Origin: Pseudomonas sp. CFBP13508
Lineage (GTDB): Bacteria; Pseudomonadota; Gammaproteobacteria; Pseudomonadales; Pseudomonadaceae
Assembly (NCBI RefSeq): GCF_005233515.1
Contig: NZ_QFZZ01000003.1
Span: 186,001-250,000, forward strand
DNA: 64,000 bases
Direction of reading: 5' to 3'
Shown: in pieces, positions 49,732 to 58,551 of the stretch
Position numbering within the stretch: the first letter of the stretch is position 1
Layout: each line of letters begins with the position of its first letter
Position numbers and translations under genes: made by a program
The notes under the pieces: generated by a model
Seen by the model: only the letters and a program-made list of their open reading frames with translations
Told to the model about the DNA's origin: nothing
Database searches by the model: none

Positions 49732-49890
49732 CTAGTTGTGAAGTACTGCGGGCGGTTGCAGGCACTCGGCATTGTAAGGATCTATCTGGCATTTATGCGC
49801 TAGTTCCGAACCATAACCGCCGGGAAAGAATTGCCCGTTGCTACAACCGGGAAGTGCAATCAGCAACAGTATCAGCGTGAGTGTTTTCAT
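49732..49890 (-). CDS. Small lipoprotein (52 residues)
   Basis: A very short gene. The minus strand from ATG 49890 reads MKTLTLILLLIALPGCSNGQ, a clean lipoprotein signal with lipobox LPGC (Cys16). It continues through FFPGGYGSELAHKCQIDPYN and ends at TAG with LQPPAVLHN. GGAG sits seven bases ahead of the start. The mature peptide of 37 residues has two further cysteines. It converges on the lectin gene, with 22 bp between stops. Function unknown. Confidence 0.75.
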   Translation of the reverse strand: MKTLTLILLLIALPGCSNGQFFPGGYGSELAHKCQIDPYNAECLQPPAVLHN

Positions 49891-50027
49891 CAGAGAGCTC
49901 CAATTTTTCCCAGCATAAAATTGGTCGACGGGCAGCCGCTATCACCTGATTCCGAGCGTCTTGTGGGAAGCCTCCGGTACGCAGGTCAGCCATGGAACCG
50001 GTCCGCGAAGGACACAAACGCAGGGCA

Positions 50028-50057
50028 AAAAAAACGCGACCCGAGGGCCGCGTTTTT
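50028..50057 (-). terminator. Intrinsic terminator of the amine oxidase gene
   Basis: ACGCGGCCCTCGGGTCGCGT stem with a run of eight T on the minus strand, 15 bp beyond the stop. Confidence 0.88.
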
Positions 50058-50072
50058 CATATGAACCAAGGT

Positions 50073-51842
50073 TTACTGCGCCTTGGTCTCGGTCGTTGCA
50101 GCAGGCTTGGCCGCTGGCTTCTTCGCCGGTTCAGCCTTCTTCGCCGCCGGTTTGGCCGCCGGCTTTTTCGTGTCGGTTTTTGCCGCCGGTTTCTTCGCCG
50201 CTGGCTTGGCCGCTGCTTTCTTTGCCGGCTCGGCTTTCACCGGGGCCGCTGGTTTCGGTGCTTCCACCGGCGCTGGCGCAGGTGCCGGGGTCGGTGCAGG
50301 CGCTGGAGCGGCCGGAGCAGGTGCTGGCTCTGGCGCCTTCACAGGCTCAGGCTTCTTCTCGTCATCCGAGCCGCCGAACAGGTTGCTGAAGAAGTTGCCC
50401 TTCTTCGCCGCCGCCGCACCCGCCGCGCCTGCCGCTGCTGCAGCCGGAACCACTTTGACCGGTTCAAAGGACTTGCCTGCCGCCAGATCTTCAACCTGGC
50501 TGGCCGCGCGCTGGCCGGTGCGCAGTGCGCCTTCCAGGGTGCCCGGGTACAAGGTGTCGGTGTGTTCGCCGGCGAACGCTACGCGTTGCAGCGGACGTTC
50601 CCACAGGCGCCAGAACTTGCTGATCTGCCCCGGGCCGTAAGCCAGGTAGGCGCCGCCCATCGACGGGTCAGTGCTGTATCGGCGGATCTCATAACCGGTG
50701 AACGAGCCACGGGCCTGTGGATAAAACGCGTGCAGACGGATCAGCACCTGATCGACCATCTGCTTGTCGCCGAACGCCTGCATCACACGGGCATTGTCGC
50801 CGGACAGGTTGATCACCACGTTGGCGCCACCCTTCAGCGCCGGTTCGATCCAGAGCATGCCCAGACCGGTATTGCTGTAGATCTCGCCGGACATGCGCGA
50901 TTTGCTTTCCCACACTGGCGTCTTGAACTTCAGCATGATCTGGTCGCGCCAGCCGTAGTTGGTGCCTTTGATCGCTGCCAGATGCTGAGCATCCAGCGCC
51001 GGGGTCAGCGAGATCTTGTTCAGCGCGCGCAAAGGCACCGCCAGCACCACATAGTCAGCCTGATAGCCGACGCTGCCGACTTTGACGGTCACGCCGTCCT
51101 TGTCCTGGATGATGGCCGAGACCGGCGAGCTGGTCTTGATGGTCTTGATCTGTTTGACGAAGGCCTGGGCCAGCACCTGGCTGCCACCGACCAGACGCGA
51201 GGCGCGCAGGTCGCGGTCGGAGACGCCGCGATAGACGCGGTTCTGCTGAGCGAAATACAGCAGCGACAGACGCGAAGGTTCGTCGTAGTGGGTACGGATG
51301 TCCTGGTTGATCAACTGACGCGCGGTGGCCGGCAGGTTCTGCTTGTCGAGCCAGCTCGATACGGTGATCTGGTCCAGTGCATGCAGGGTGGCGGTCGCCG
51401 CCGGGTTCTGCGGGTCGTCGATCGAGCGCGCCAGATCGTCGAGGGTTTTCTGGTAGCGCTTGAGCGCATCGGCGGTGGCTGGCTGCTTGGTGGCCAGATC
51501 AGCGGCGGAGAAATAATCACCGTCGATCAGATAACCTGGCGTACGCACGAATTCCGGCGCCGGCGTGGTACCGAGCTTGAACGTCGACACGTACTTGTTC
51601 AGTACCGGCTGGGTCTTGTCGTTGCCGATCCACTCGCTGGTGGCCATGCCCGAGCGGCCGCCCAGACTCGGTTTGGCTTCCAGCAGGGTGACCTGCCAGC
51701 CTTTGTTCTGCAGTTCGTAAGCGGCGGTCAGACCCGACAGGCCACCGCCAATCACGATTGCGGTTTTATCCTTGGCCAGCGCCGTAACGCTGAACAGCCC
51801 CAACATCACCAGCGCACAGGCGCGCAGCCAACCGACAGACAT
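50073..51842 (-). CDS. Exported flavin amine oxidase with Lys/Ala/Pro-rich C-terminal tail
   Basis: A 589-residue protein with a signal peptide (MSVGWLRACALVMLGLFSVT to ALAK). A flavin monoamine-oxidase-type domain (about 25-458) has the FAD motif IVIGGGLSGLTAAYELQNKG followed by LLEAKPSLGGRSG, and a C-terminal FAD block VAFAGEHTDTLYPGTLEGAL. From about residue 459 to the end comes a 131-residue low-complexity tail: an Ala-rich run, PAPAPAPAP repeats, then KKPAAKPAAKKAEPAKKPAA-type repeats like histone H1 or AlgP. A secreted flavoenzyme with such a tail is unusual. Substrate unknown. ATG 51842 starts the signal sequence. Divergent from bioA. Confidence 0.88.
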   Translation of the reverse strand: MSVGWLRACALVMLGLFSVTALAKDKTAIVIGGGLSGLTAAYELQNKGWQVTLLEAKPSLGGRSGMATSEWIGNDKTQPVLNKYVSTFKLGTTPAPEFVRTPGYLIDGDYFSAADLATKQPATADALKRYQKTLDDLARSIDDPQNPAATATLHALDQITVSSWLDKQNLPATARQLINQDIRTHYDEPSRLSLLYFAQQNRVYRGVSDRDLRASRLVGGSQVLAQAFVKQIKTIKTSSPVSAIIQDKDGVTVKVGSVGYQADYVVLAVPLRALNKISLTPALDAQHLAAIKGTNYGWRDQIMLKFKTPVWESKSRMSGEIYSNTGLGMLWIEPALKGGANVVINLSGDNARVMQAFGDKQMVDQVLIRLHAFYPQARGSFTGYEIRRYSTDPSMGGAYLAYGPGQISKFWRLWERPLQRVAFAGEHTDTLYPGTLEGALRTGQRAASQVEDLAAGKSFEPVKVVPAAAAAGAAGAAAAKKGNFFSNLFGGSDDEKKPEPVKAPEPAPAPAAPAPAPTPAPAPAPVEAPKPAAPVKAEPAKKAAAKPAAKKPAAKTDTKKPAAKPAAKKAEPAKKPAAKPAATTETKAQ

Positions 51843-52065
51843 TCAGCGAACTCCGGAAAAACATGTGGGAAAAAGCAGTTTTGCGAGTCAGACGACTCAA
51901 AGAACCGCGAAGAATACGTTAGCCATCAAAACGCCGCCAGCGACGTCTATCGGCTCAGACAAAGTAGCTCAATCGACACAATGGGTTGTTCCCGCGCGAT
52001 GCATTGCATAGGCTTGCGCGATTGTTCGCCCGCGCCTGACGCGAGCCGCCTCGAGGAGACTGTAA

Positions 52066-53472
52066 ATGGGCCTGAATAACCAGTGGATGCAACGCGATCT
52101 TGCGGTGTTGTGGCATCCCTGCACCCAGATGAAAGACCACGAACAGCTGCCGCTGATCCCGATCAAGCGCGGCGAAGGCATCTGGCTCGAAGACTTCGAA
52201 GGCAAGCGCTACCTCGACGCAGTCAGTTCCTGGTGGGTCAACGTGTTCGGCCACGCCAACCCGCGCATCAACCAGCGCATCAAGGATCAGGTCGATCAAC
52301 TCGAACACGTGATTCTTGCCGGTTTCAGCCATCAGCCGGTGATCGAGCTGTCCGAGCGTCTGGTGAAGATGACCCCGCAAGGCTTGAACCGGGTGTTCTA
52401 CGCCGATAACGGCTCGTCCTGCATCGAAGTCGCGCTGAAGATGAGCTTTCACTACTGGCTGAATCGCGGCCAGCCGAACAAGAAGCGCTTCGTCACCCTG
52501 ACCAACAGCTACCACGGCGAAACCATGGCAGCGATGGCGGTCGGCGATGTGCCGCTGTTCACCGAGACCTACAAAGCCCTGTTGATGGACACCATCAAAG
52601 TGCCGAGCCCGGATTGCTATCTGCGCCCGCAAGGCATGAGCTGGGAGGAACACTCGCGCAACATGTTCGCCGCCATGGAACAGACGCTGGCGGAAAATCA
52701 TGACAGCGTCGCGGCAGTGATCGTCGAGCCGTTGATTCAGGGCGCCGGCGGCATGCGCATGTATCACCCGGTGTACCTCAAGCTGTTGCGCGAGGCCTGC
52801 GACCGCTACGGCGTGCACCTGATCCACGACGAAATCGCCGTCGGCTTCGGCCGCACCGGGACGATGTTCGCCTGCGAACAGGCCGGCATCCGCCCGGACT
52901 TCCTTTGCCTGTCCAAAGCCCTCACCGGCGGCTATCTGCCGCTGGCGGCGTGCCTGACCACCGACGAGGTCTACAGCGCCTTCTACGACGACTACCCGAC
53001 CCTGCGCGCCTTCCTGCATTCGCACAGCTACACCGGCAACCCGCTGGCCTGCGCTGCGGCACTGGCGACCCTGGATATCTTCGAGCAGGACAACGTCATC
53101 GAGAACAACCAGGCGCTGGCTCAGCGCATGGCCTCGGCGACCGCGCATCTGGTCGATCACCCGAACGTCTCCGAAGTGCGCCAGACCGGCATGGTCCTGG
53201 CCATCGAGATGGTCAAGGATAAAGCCAGCAAAGAGGCCTACCCTTGGCAGGAGCGTCGTGGCTTGAAGGTGTTCCAGCATGCGCTGGAACGTGGTGCGTT
53301 GTTGCGGCCGCTGGGCAGCGTGGTGTATTTCCTGCCGCCGTATGTAATCACCCCGGAGCAGATCGACTTCTTGGCCGAAGTGGCCAGTGAAGGTATTGAT
53401 ATTGCTACGCGTGACAGCGTCAGCGTGGCGGTGCCGAAAGACTTCCATCCGGGATTCCGCGACCCGGGTTGA
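52066..53472 (+). CDS. bioA: Adenosylmethionine-8-amino-7-oxononanoate aminotransferase
   Basis: A 468-residue PLP-dependent class III aminotransferase of biotin synthesis. It uses S-adenosylmethionine as amino donor to make 7,8-diaminopelargonate. Family marks include LAVLWHPCTQMKDHE at the N-terminus, VSSWWVNVFGHANPRIN, YADNGSSCIEVALKMSFHYW, LIHDEIAVGFGRTGTMFAC with the PLP Asp, and LCLSKALTGGYLPLAACLTT with the Schiff-base lysine. ATG 52066 follows GGAGACTGTAA. The other bio genes are not in the window. It is followed by a family A repeat and rsmE on the same strand. Confidence 0.96.
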   Translation: MGLNNQWMQRDLAVLWHPCTQMKDHEQLPLIPIKRGEGIWLEDFEGKRYLDAVSSWWVNVFGHANPRINQRIKDQVDQLEHVILAGFSHQPVIELSERLVKMTPQGLNRVFYADNGSSCIEVALKMSFHYWLNRGQPNKKRFVTLTNSYHGETMAAMAVGDVPLFTETYKALLMDTIKVPSPDCYLRPQGMSWEEHSRNMFAAMEQTLAENHDSVAAVIVEPLIQGAGGMRMYHPVYLKLLREACDRYGVHLIHDEIAVGFGRTGTMFACEQAGIRPDFLCLSKALTGGYLPLAACLTTDEVYSAFYDDYPTLRAFLHSHSYTGNPLACAAALATLDIFEQDNVIENNQALAQRMASATAHLVDHPNVSEVRQTGMVLAIEMVKDKASKEAYPWQERRGLKVFQHALERGALLRPLGSVVYFLPPYVITPEQIDFLAEVASEGIDIATRDSVSVAVPKDFHPGFRDPG

Positions 53473-53508
53473 TTCGCCTTGCTTGAGATTTGCGGTGGCT
53501 GGACTACC

Positions 53509-53576
53509 GCTTTCGCGAGCAGGCTCGCTCCCACAGGGGAATGCATTTCAAGTGTGGGAGCGAGCCTGCTCGCGAA
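53509..53576. repeat. Family A inverted repeat pair
   Basis: Inverted halves separated by ACAGGGGAATGCATTTCAAG, between bioA and rsmE. Confidence 0.9.
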
Positions 53577-53624
53577 TGAAGTCGACACCGATCCAACTGA
53601 TTCATATCTTTCCAGAGACCCGAA

Positions 53625-54344
53625 ATGAGACTGTCCCGCTTCTTTATCGACGCCCCGCTGAGCACTGGCGAACACGAACTGCCAGAAGCCCAGGCGCATT
53701 ACATCAGCCGCGTGTTGCGCATGGCCGAAGGCGATGCGGTGCAATTGTTCGACGGTTCCGGCCATGAGTTTCGCGGGTCGTTGGTGGACGTCGGCAAGAA
53801 ACGCGTGGTCGTGCAGCTCGACGAGCAATTCGCCGGGCAAATCGAGTCGCCGCTGCAGATCCACCTCGGCCAGGGCCTGTCGCGGGGCGAGCGCATGGAC
53901 TGGGCTATTCAAAAAGCCACTGAACTGGGCGTGACGCAAATCACTCCGATCTTCAGCGAGCGCTGCGAAGTGCGGCTCAAGGACGAACGCGCCGACAAGC
54001 GCTTGCTGCACTGGCGCCAAGTGGCGATCAGTGCCTGCGAACAGTGTGGGCGTTCACGGGTGCCGGTGATTCATCCGCCGGTGTTGCTGGCAGACTGGCT
54101 CAAGCAGACCGAAGCCGAATTGAAACTGGTGCTGCACCCGGTCGCAGAACCGCTGGTGAGTCATGCCAAACCGGAGACGCTGGCGTTCCTGATCGGGCCT
54201 GAGGGTGGCTTGACGGATGGCGAAGTCGAGTTAGCCAAAGGCAATGGCTTCCACGCCGCCCGCCTCGGCCCACGGGTGCTGCGCACCGAGACTGCGCCGG
54301 TGGTGGCGCTGGCGGTAGCCCAGCAACTTTGGGGTGACTTCTAA
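53625..54344 (+). CDS. rsmE: 16S rRNA (uracil(1498)-N(3))-methyltransferase RsmE
   Basis: A 239-residue SPOUT-class methyltransferase that methylates U1498 of 16S rRNA using S-adenosylmethionine. A PUA-like N-terminal part (MRLSRFFIDAPLSTGEHELP onwards) is followed by the trefoil knot with LAFLIGPEGGLTDGEVELAK and LGPRVLRTETAPVVALAVAQ. QKATELGVTQITPIFSERCE near residue 95 is also diagnostic. ATG 53625 follows AGAGACCCGAA. Same strand as bioA, separated by a repeat. Confidence 0.96.
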   Translation: MRLSRFFIDAPLSTGEHELPEAQAHYISRVLRMAEGDAVQLFDGSGHEFRGSLVDVGKKRVVVQLDEQFAGQIESPLQIHLGQGLSRGERMDWAIQKATELGVTQITPIFSERCEVRLKDERADKRLLHWRQVAISACEQCGRSRVPVIHPPVLLADWLKQTEAELKLVLHPVAEPLVSHAKPETLAFLIGPEGGLTDGEVELAKGNGFHAARLGPRVLRTETAPVVALAVAQQLWGDF

Positions 54345-54348
54345 GGCC

Positions 54349-54510
54349 CCTTCGCGAGCAGGCTCGCTCCCACATTGGATCTAGGGTGTTCACAACACCA
54401 GAGTTCACTGAAGATTTATTGTGGGAGCGAGCCTGCTCGCGAAAGCGGTGTTTCATTCAACGAAGGTGTTGGCTGACCTGACGCCTTCGCGAGCAGGCTC
54501 GCTCCCACAG
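54349..54510. repeat. Cluster of three family A halves
   Basis: A right-type half (54349-54374) is followed after 45 bp by a complete inverted pair (54420-54510). The result is an odd-numbered right-left-right series instead of the usual pair. It separates convergent rsmE and the hemolysin III gene. Confidence 0.9.
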
Positions 54511-54519
54511 GGATTGCAT

Positions 54520-55137
54520 TTACAGGACATAAAACAGAATCGCGACAAAATGCAGCAAGCTCCCGGCAATCACGAACAGGTGCCAGATGCCATGGGCATG
54601 CCGCAGGCGGTGATCGAGGGCAAAAAAGATAATCCCCACCGTATACAAAACCCCGCCCGATGCCAGCCAGGCAAACCCCGCTGTGCCCAGTGCGGCAATC
54701 AGCGGCTTGACCGCGACCAGTACGATCCAGCCCATCACCGCGTAAATCACGATCGACAGAATCCGCGCCTCGGAGCGCGGTTTGATCTCTTGCAGGATGC
54801 CGATCAGCGCCAGCCCCCAGACAATCCCGAACAGCGTCCAGCCCCACGGCCCGCGTAACGTCACCAGGCAGAACGGCGTGTAGCTGCCGGCGATCAGCAG
54901 GTAGATCGAGAAATGGTCGACCTTCTTCATGATCGCTTTCTTGCGCCCGCGCACGCTGTGGTACACGGTCGAGGCGCTGTAGAGCACCAGCAAAGTGAAG
55001 GCGTAGATCGCCACGCTGACGATCTTCCATGGACTGCCGTCGAGGCTGGCAATCACCAGCATCCATACGCCGCCGATAAACGCGGCGATGGCTCCGACCA
55101 GATGGGTCCAGGCGTTGAGTTTTTCCCCGTGATACAT
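54520..55137 (-). CDS. trhA: Hemolysin III family membrane protein (TrhA/YqfA, PAQR superfamily)
   Basis: A 205-residue protein with seven hydrophobic segments, of the bacterial PAQR/hemolysin III family. Conserved metal-site features are NAWTHLVGAIAAF near the start, STVYHSVRGRKKAIMKKVDH with FSIYLLIAGSYTPF, and the C-terminal HAHGIWHLFVIAGSLLHF. E. coli TrhA is linked to membrane-energy and lipid homeostasis; a haemolytic role is not implied. ATG 55137 is preferred to ATG 55146 because GAGG directly abuts the latter but is well spaced for the former. Confidence 0.88.
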   Translation of the reverse strand: MYHGEKLNAWTHLVGAIAAFIGGVWMLVIASLDGSPWKIVSVAIYAFTLLVLYSASTVYHSVRGRKKAIMKKVDHFSIYLLIAGSYTPFCLVTLRGPWGWTLFGIVWGLALIGILQEIKPRSEARILSIVIYAVMGWIVLVAVKPLIAALGTAGFAWLASGGVLYTVGIIFFALDHRLRHAHGIWHLFVIAGSLLHFVAILFYVL

Positions 55138-55278
55138 GTGTCGCATACCTCGTAGTCACTACCGCAAGCGCGCAAGGCTCGGGCCTTGAGCGTAAAAGCG
55201 CAATGTTTCTGTTCAACCTCGCCTGCGCGGCACGCGGGAATTGGGCACAATCGGCCGATACCAAAAAGAGTCCGCGCC

Positions 55279-56199
55279 ATGCTGATCGACGAAGAATTGA
55301 CCCTGAAAAAACTCGAGGTGTTCCTCGCCTTCATGCGCACCGGCAACCTCGCCCGCGCCGCCGCCGAATTGCAGACCAGCAACGTCAGCGTGCACCGCGC
55401 CATTCACTCTTTGGAAAACGCCCTGCGCTGCCCGCTGTTCAAACACGAAGGGCGCAATCTGACGCCACTGGAAAGCGCCTATGTGCTGGAAGAACGTGCG
55501 CAGAAGCTGATCAACGACGTCGTCGACAGCGTGCGCCTGACCCGCGAAGCCGCCGGGTTCTCCGCCGAGCGTTTCAAGCTCGGCTCGCTGTATTCGCTGA
55601 CGGTGAAGACCGTGCCGCAGCTGATCATGGGCCTGAAGATCCGCCGCAGCGAACTCAACATCGACCTGATCCTCGGCTCGAACATCGACCTGCTCTACAA
55701 GCTGAAAAACATGGAAGTCGACGCGATTCTGGTGTCGCTGGACGACAGCATCAACGATCCGGATTGCGAGCAGATTGCGCTGTTTTCCGACGACATCTTC
55801 CTCGCCACCCCGGCCGATTCAAAATTCGCTCAGCGCAGTGAAGTCGATCTGGCGGAAGTGCGCGATGAAACCTTCATCACCCTGACCCAGGGCTTCGCCA
55901 CGCATCAGGACGGTGTGCGGGTGTTCAAGCAAGCGGGATTCGAGCCGAAGGTGGCGATGCAGGTTAATGACATCTTCACCCTGCTGAGCATGGTCAGCTC
56001 AGGGGTGGGCTACGCCTTGTTGCCGGGGCGGATTGCGGCGGTGTACGAGAATCGGGTGAAGCTCATCCCGTTGCAGGAGAAGTACCGCTTGCAGCAGCAC
56101 ATTGGCGTGGTGTTTCTCAAGGCCAAGGAGCGCGATCCGAATCTGCTGGCGTTGCTGGCGGAGTGTCGGATGTATGCCAATCGGCAGGCTGGGGTTTAG
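55279..56199 (+). CDS. mdcR: LysR-type regulator of malonate utilisation
   Basis: A 306-residue LysR-family regulator. The N-terminal winged helix-turn-helix is LKKLEVFLAFMRTGNLARAA followed by ELQTSNVSVHRAIHSLENAL. The effector domain is in two lobes (RFKLGSLYSLTVKTVPQLIM; SSGVGYALLPGRIAAVYENR). Assignment as MdcR rests on its place beside the malonate decarboxylase genes and the family's overall look. It points towards the 3' end of madM, so it does not share a promoter with mdcA; the mdcA control region is 7.4 kb away. ATG 55279 is used, with AAGAG about nine bases upstream. Confidence 0.88.
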   Translation: MLIDEELTLKKLEVFLAFMRTGNLARAAAELQTSNVSVHRAIHSLENALRCPLFKHEGRNLTPLESAYVLEERAQKLINDVVDSVRLTREAAGFSAERFKLGSLYSLTVKTVPQLIMGLKIRRSELNIDLILGSNIDLLYKLKNMEVDAILVSLDDSINDPDCEQIALFSDDIFLATPADSKFAQRSEVDLAEVRDETFITLTQGFATHQDGVRVFKQAGFEPKVAMQVNDIFTLLSMVSSGVGYALLPGRIAAVYENRVKLIPLQEKYRLQQHIGVVFLKAKERDPNLLALLAECRMYANRQAGV

Positions 56200-56223
56200 A
56201 TCAAGATCAAAAATCAAGAGCTA

Positions 56224-56384
56224 CCCCCTCACCCCAGCCCTCTCCCCCAAGGGGGCGAGGGGGAAGGGAGCAGATCGGGGAATGTTCAAAACTTGAGTTC
56301 GACTCGATATCTCAGGTCGGCGTATCTCGAACATCCAACGCGGTCAGTCCCCTCTCCCTCCGGGAGAGGGCTAGGGTGAGGGGC
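56224..56384. repeat. Family D inverted-terminal repeat element
   Basis: CCCCCTCACCCCAGCCCTC and GAGGGCTAGGGTGAGGGG ends with a divergent core (GGAATGTTCAAAACTTGAG). It lies between convergent mdcR and madM. Confidence 0.88.
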
Positions 56385-56400
56385 TTTTGGGGGTGACTAG

Positions 56401-57165
56401 CTAGCCCATCAACCCGCGCATCGCCAGAAACAACAGCGAAGGCCCCAGCAGACACCCAAGCGCGGTGTAGAACGCCGCCGTCAGGCAACCATATGGCACC
56501 AGCTTCGGATCGGTGGCCGCCAGGCCGCCGGCAACGCCGCTGGAGGTGCCCATCAAACCACCGAAAATCACCGCGCTGCGCGGGTTGTTCAGGCCGATCA
56601 TCGGTGCCACGAACGGTGTCATCACCATCACCAGAATCGCCTTGATCAGCCCCGCCGCAATCGACAGCGCCATCACCTCGGAACTGGCACCAATCGCCGC
56701 CCCCGTAACCGGGCCGACAATGTAGGTCACCGCACCCGCGCCAATGGTAGTCAGGCTTACCGCATCGGTGTAGCCGAACGCCATCGCCACGCCGACTCCG
56801 GCGACGAACGAGGTGCCAACGCCGACAAACAGCGCCAGCACACCGACGAGTCCGGCGCGTTTGAGTTCATCGACGCTGACGCCAAATGCCGTCGCCACAA
56901 TCGCGAAATCCCGCAGCATCGCACCGCCGAGCAGGCCGATGCCGGACAGCAGGGGAATATCCACCACGCCTTTTTGCCCACCGGTGAGTGCGCCGCCGAT
57001 ATACGACAGCACCAGCCCGAGCAGAATCGCAATCGCTGAACCGTGCAAACGGCCCTTGGTGAAGGTGTTGGACATCCAGTAGGACACCCACATGGTCAGG
57101 CCGACAATCAAAAAGCCGCTGATCAGACCGTAGCCGGTGATCACTTTCATCATTGATTCGTACAT
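56401..57165 (-). CDS. madM: Malonate transporter subunit MadM
   Basis: A 254-residue protein with about eight hydrophobic segments (for example GYGLISGFLIVGLTMWVSYW; LSGIGLLGGAMLRDFAIVAT). With MadL it forms the sodium-dependent malonate importer of the inner membrane. It starts MYESMMKVITGYG five bases after the madL stop, so translation of the two is linked. It is the last gene of the malonate cluster and ends at a family D repeat rather than a simple hairpin. Confidence 0.92.
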   Translation of the reverse strand: MYESMMKVITGYGLISGFLIVGLTMWVSYWMSNTFTKGRLHGSAIAILLGLVLSYIGGALTGGQKGVVDIPLLSGIGLLGGAMLRDFAIVATAFGVSVDELKRAGLVGVLALFVGVGTSFVAGVGVAMAFGYTDAVSLTTIGAGAVTYIVGPVTGAAIGASSEVMALSIAAGLIKAILVMVMTPFVAPMIGLNNPRSAVIFGGLMGTSSGVAGGLAATDPKLVPYGCLTAAFYTALGCLLGPSLLFLAMRGLMG

Positions 57166-57170
57166 GGCGA

Positions 57171-57563
57171 TTACCCCGCAGTCTTGGCAGGAGCAATCGG
57201 CGTCTCTTGCTTGTTGCCCATGCGTGTCAGCACCGGCACCAAGGCAAACGCGATCACTACGGCGAGGGTGCCGGCAAGAATCGCCATCGGCCCGCCTTTC
57301 AGCGCACCGTAGACATTCTGCTGCGCGGCCATGGCGACCACGATGGGAATGTAGATCGCACTCCAGAACTCCACGCCCTGCTCAGTCTTGCCCTTGAGCC
57401 AGCCGCTCTTGTAGAGATAGCTGCCCAGGCCGATCAACAGCAGCATCGCAATACCGACACCGCCGACGTTGGCCGGCACGCCGATCAGCTTGCCGAGCAG
57501 TTCACCGACCCAGATACCGACCAGCGTGCAGAAGGCGAGAAACGCCACACCGTAAATAATCAT
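57171..57563 (-). CDS. madL: Malonate transporter subunit MadL
   Basis: A 130-residue membrane protein with about four spans (MIIYGVAFLAFCTLVGIWVG first, AILAGTLAVVIAFALVPVLT last). It is the small partner of MadM in malonate uptake. ATG 57563 is chosen since it opens the first span; 42 upstream open codons are not family-like. A 67-bp gap after mdcH is the only real gap within the cluster. Confidence 0.92.
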   Translation of the reverse strand: MIIYGVAFLAFCTLVGIWVGELLGKLIGVPANVGGVGIAMLLLIGLGSYLYKSGWLKGKTEQGVEFWSAIYIPIVVAMAAQQNVYGALKGGPMAILAGTLAVVIAFALVPVLTRMGNKQETPIAPAKTAG

Positions 57564-57630
57564 TGTTGTAGTCCTCAAAGTGCATCGTCGAATGTTGTTT
57601 TTGTTGTTCGAAGCTTGAGTCGCGGCGGTT

Positions 57631-58551
57631 TTAGAGTTGGCGGCCACCCTCCTCGCGCAACAGCGCTTGCAGGGTATCGAGGCGGGCACTGTCGAAGGCA
57701 GTGACGGTGCCCTGCTCGAACACCCGGCGCGCCAGCCCGGTCAGCACCGCACCGGGCGGCAGTTCGATCTGTAGACGCACGCCGCGCTCGTAGGCGCTTT
57801 GCACGGTGCCGCGCCAATCCACCACGCGGCACATGTTGAAAGCGAGGTCATCGCGCAGCGCTTCGACTTTGGCAACAGGCCTTGCGCGGCTGCCGCTCAG
57901 ATAAGCGATCTTCGGGTTCTTCAGTTCAACCTTGGCGAAGGCGTCGGCAAGCGCCTGCGCCGGTTTTTCCAGCAACGGGCAATGCGACGGCACGCTCACC
58001 GCCAGCCGCTTCGCCACTCCGGCGCCGCGACTGCGCGCCAGTTCGGCCACCGCGTGCATGGCCTTGTTGCTGCCGGCGATGACCACTTGGTTATCCGCGT
58101 TGATATTGGCCAGATACACCGGCGCATCTTCGCTGTGCACTTGCGCCAGCAGGGTTTCGACGGTGGATAACTGCAAGCCGATGATCGCGGTCATGCCGTA
58201 GCCCTGTGGATAAGCCTGCTGCATCAGCTCACCGCGCAGGCTGACCAGATGCAGCGCATCGCTGAAACTCAAGGCTCGCGCCACCACTGCTGCCGGGTAG
58301 GCGCCGATGGACAGGCCGGCGACGTAATCCGCAGTCAGTCCATCCTGCAACAACTGCCGCGAAGCAGCGACACCGGCGATCAGCAGGCACAGCTGCACCG
58401 CTCGTGTCGTGCGCAATGCCTCGGCTGAATCAAGCTGCAAAACATCCTCGCCGAGTACATCACTGGCCTCGGCCAGCGTTTCCCTTGGCAAACGCTGGAG
58501 CATGCCCGCTTGCTGCGCGCCCTGGCCGGGAAACACCAACAGGCTGCTCAC
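57631..58551 (-). CDS. mdcH: Malonate decarboxylase subunit epsilon (malonyl transferase)
   Basis: A 306-residue acyltransferase of the FabD fold. SLLVFPGQGAQQAGMLQRLP opens it, the nucleophile elbow is AGLSIGAYPAAVVA, and the catalytic His is in SVPSHCPLLEKPA. It loads malonyl from malonyl-CoA onto the thiol of the MdcC prosthetic group to start the cycle. The start is GTG 58551, overlapping the mdcG stop by four bases (GTGA). Confidence 0.93.
   Translation of the reverse strand: MSSLLVFPGQGAQQAGMLQRLPRETLAEASDVLGEDVLQLDSAEALRTTRAVQLCLLIAGVAASRQLLQDGLTADYVAGLSIGAYPAAVVARALSFSDALHLVSLRGELMQQAYPQGYGMTAIIGLQLSTVETLLAQVHSEDAPVYLANINADNQVVIAGSNKAMHAVAELARSRGAGVAKRLAVSVPSHCPLLEKPAQALADAFAKVELKNPKIAYLSGSRARPVAKVEALRDDLAFNMCRVVDWRGTVQSAYERGVRLQIELPPGAVLTGLARRVFEQGTVTAFDSARLDTLQALLREEGGRQL

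Noticed and set aside
49992..52079. A 695-codon open frame antisense to the amine oxidase gene
   Set aside because: It is the mirror of high-GC codon bias; the opposite strand has signal peptide, FAD motifs, terminator and normal codon use.
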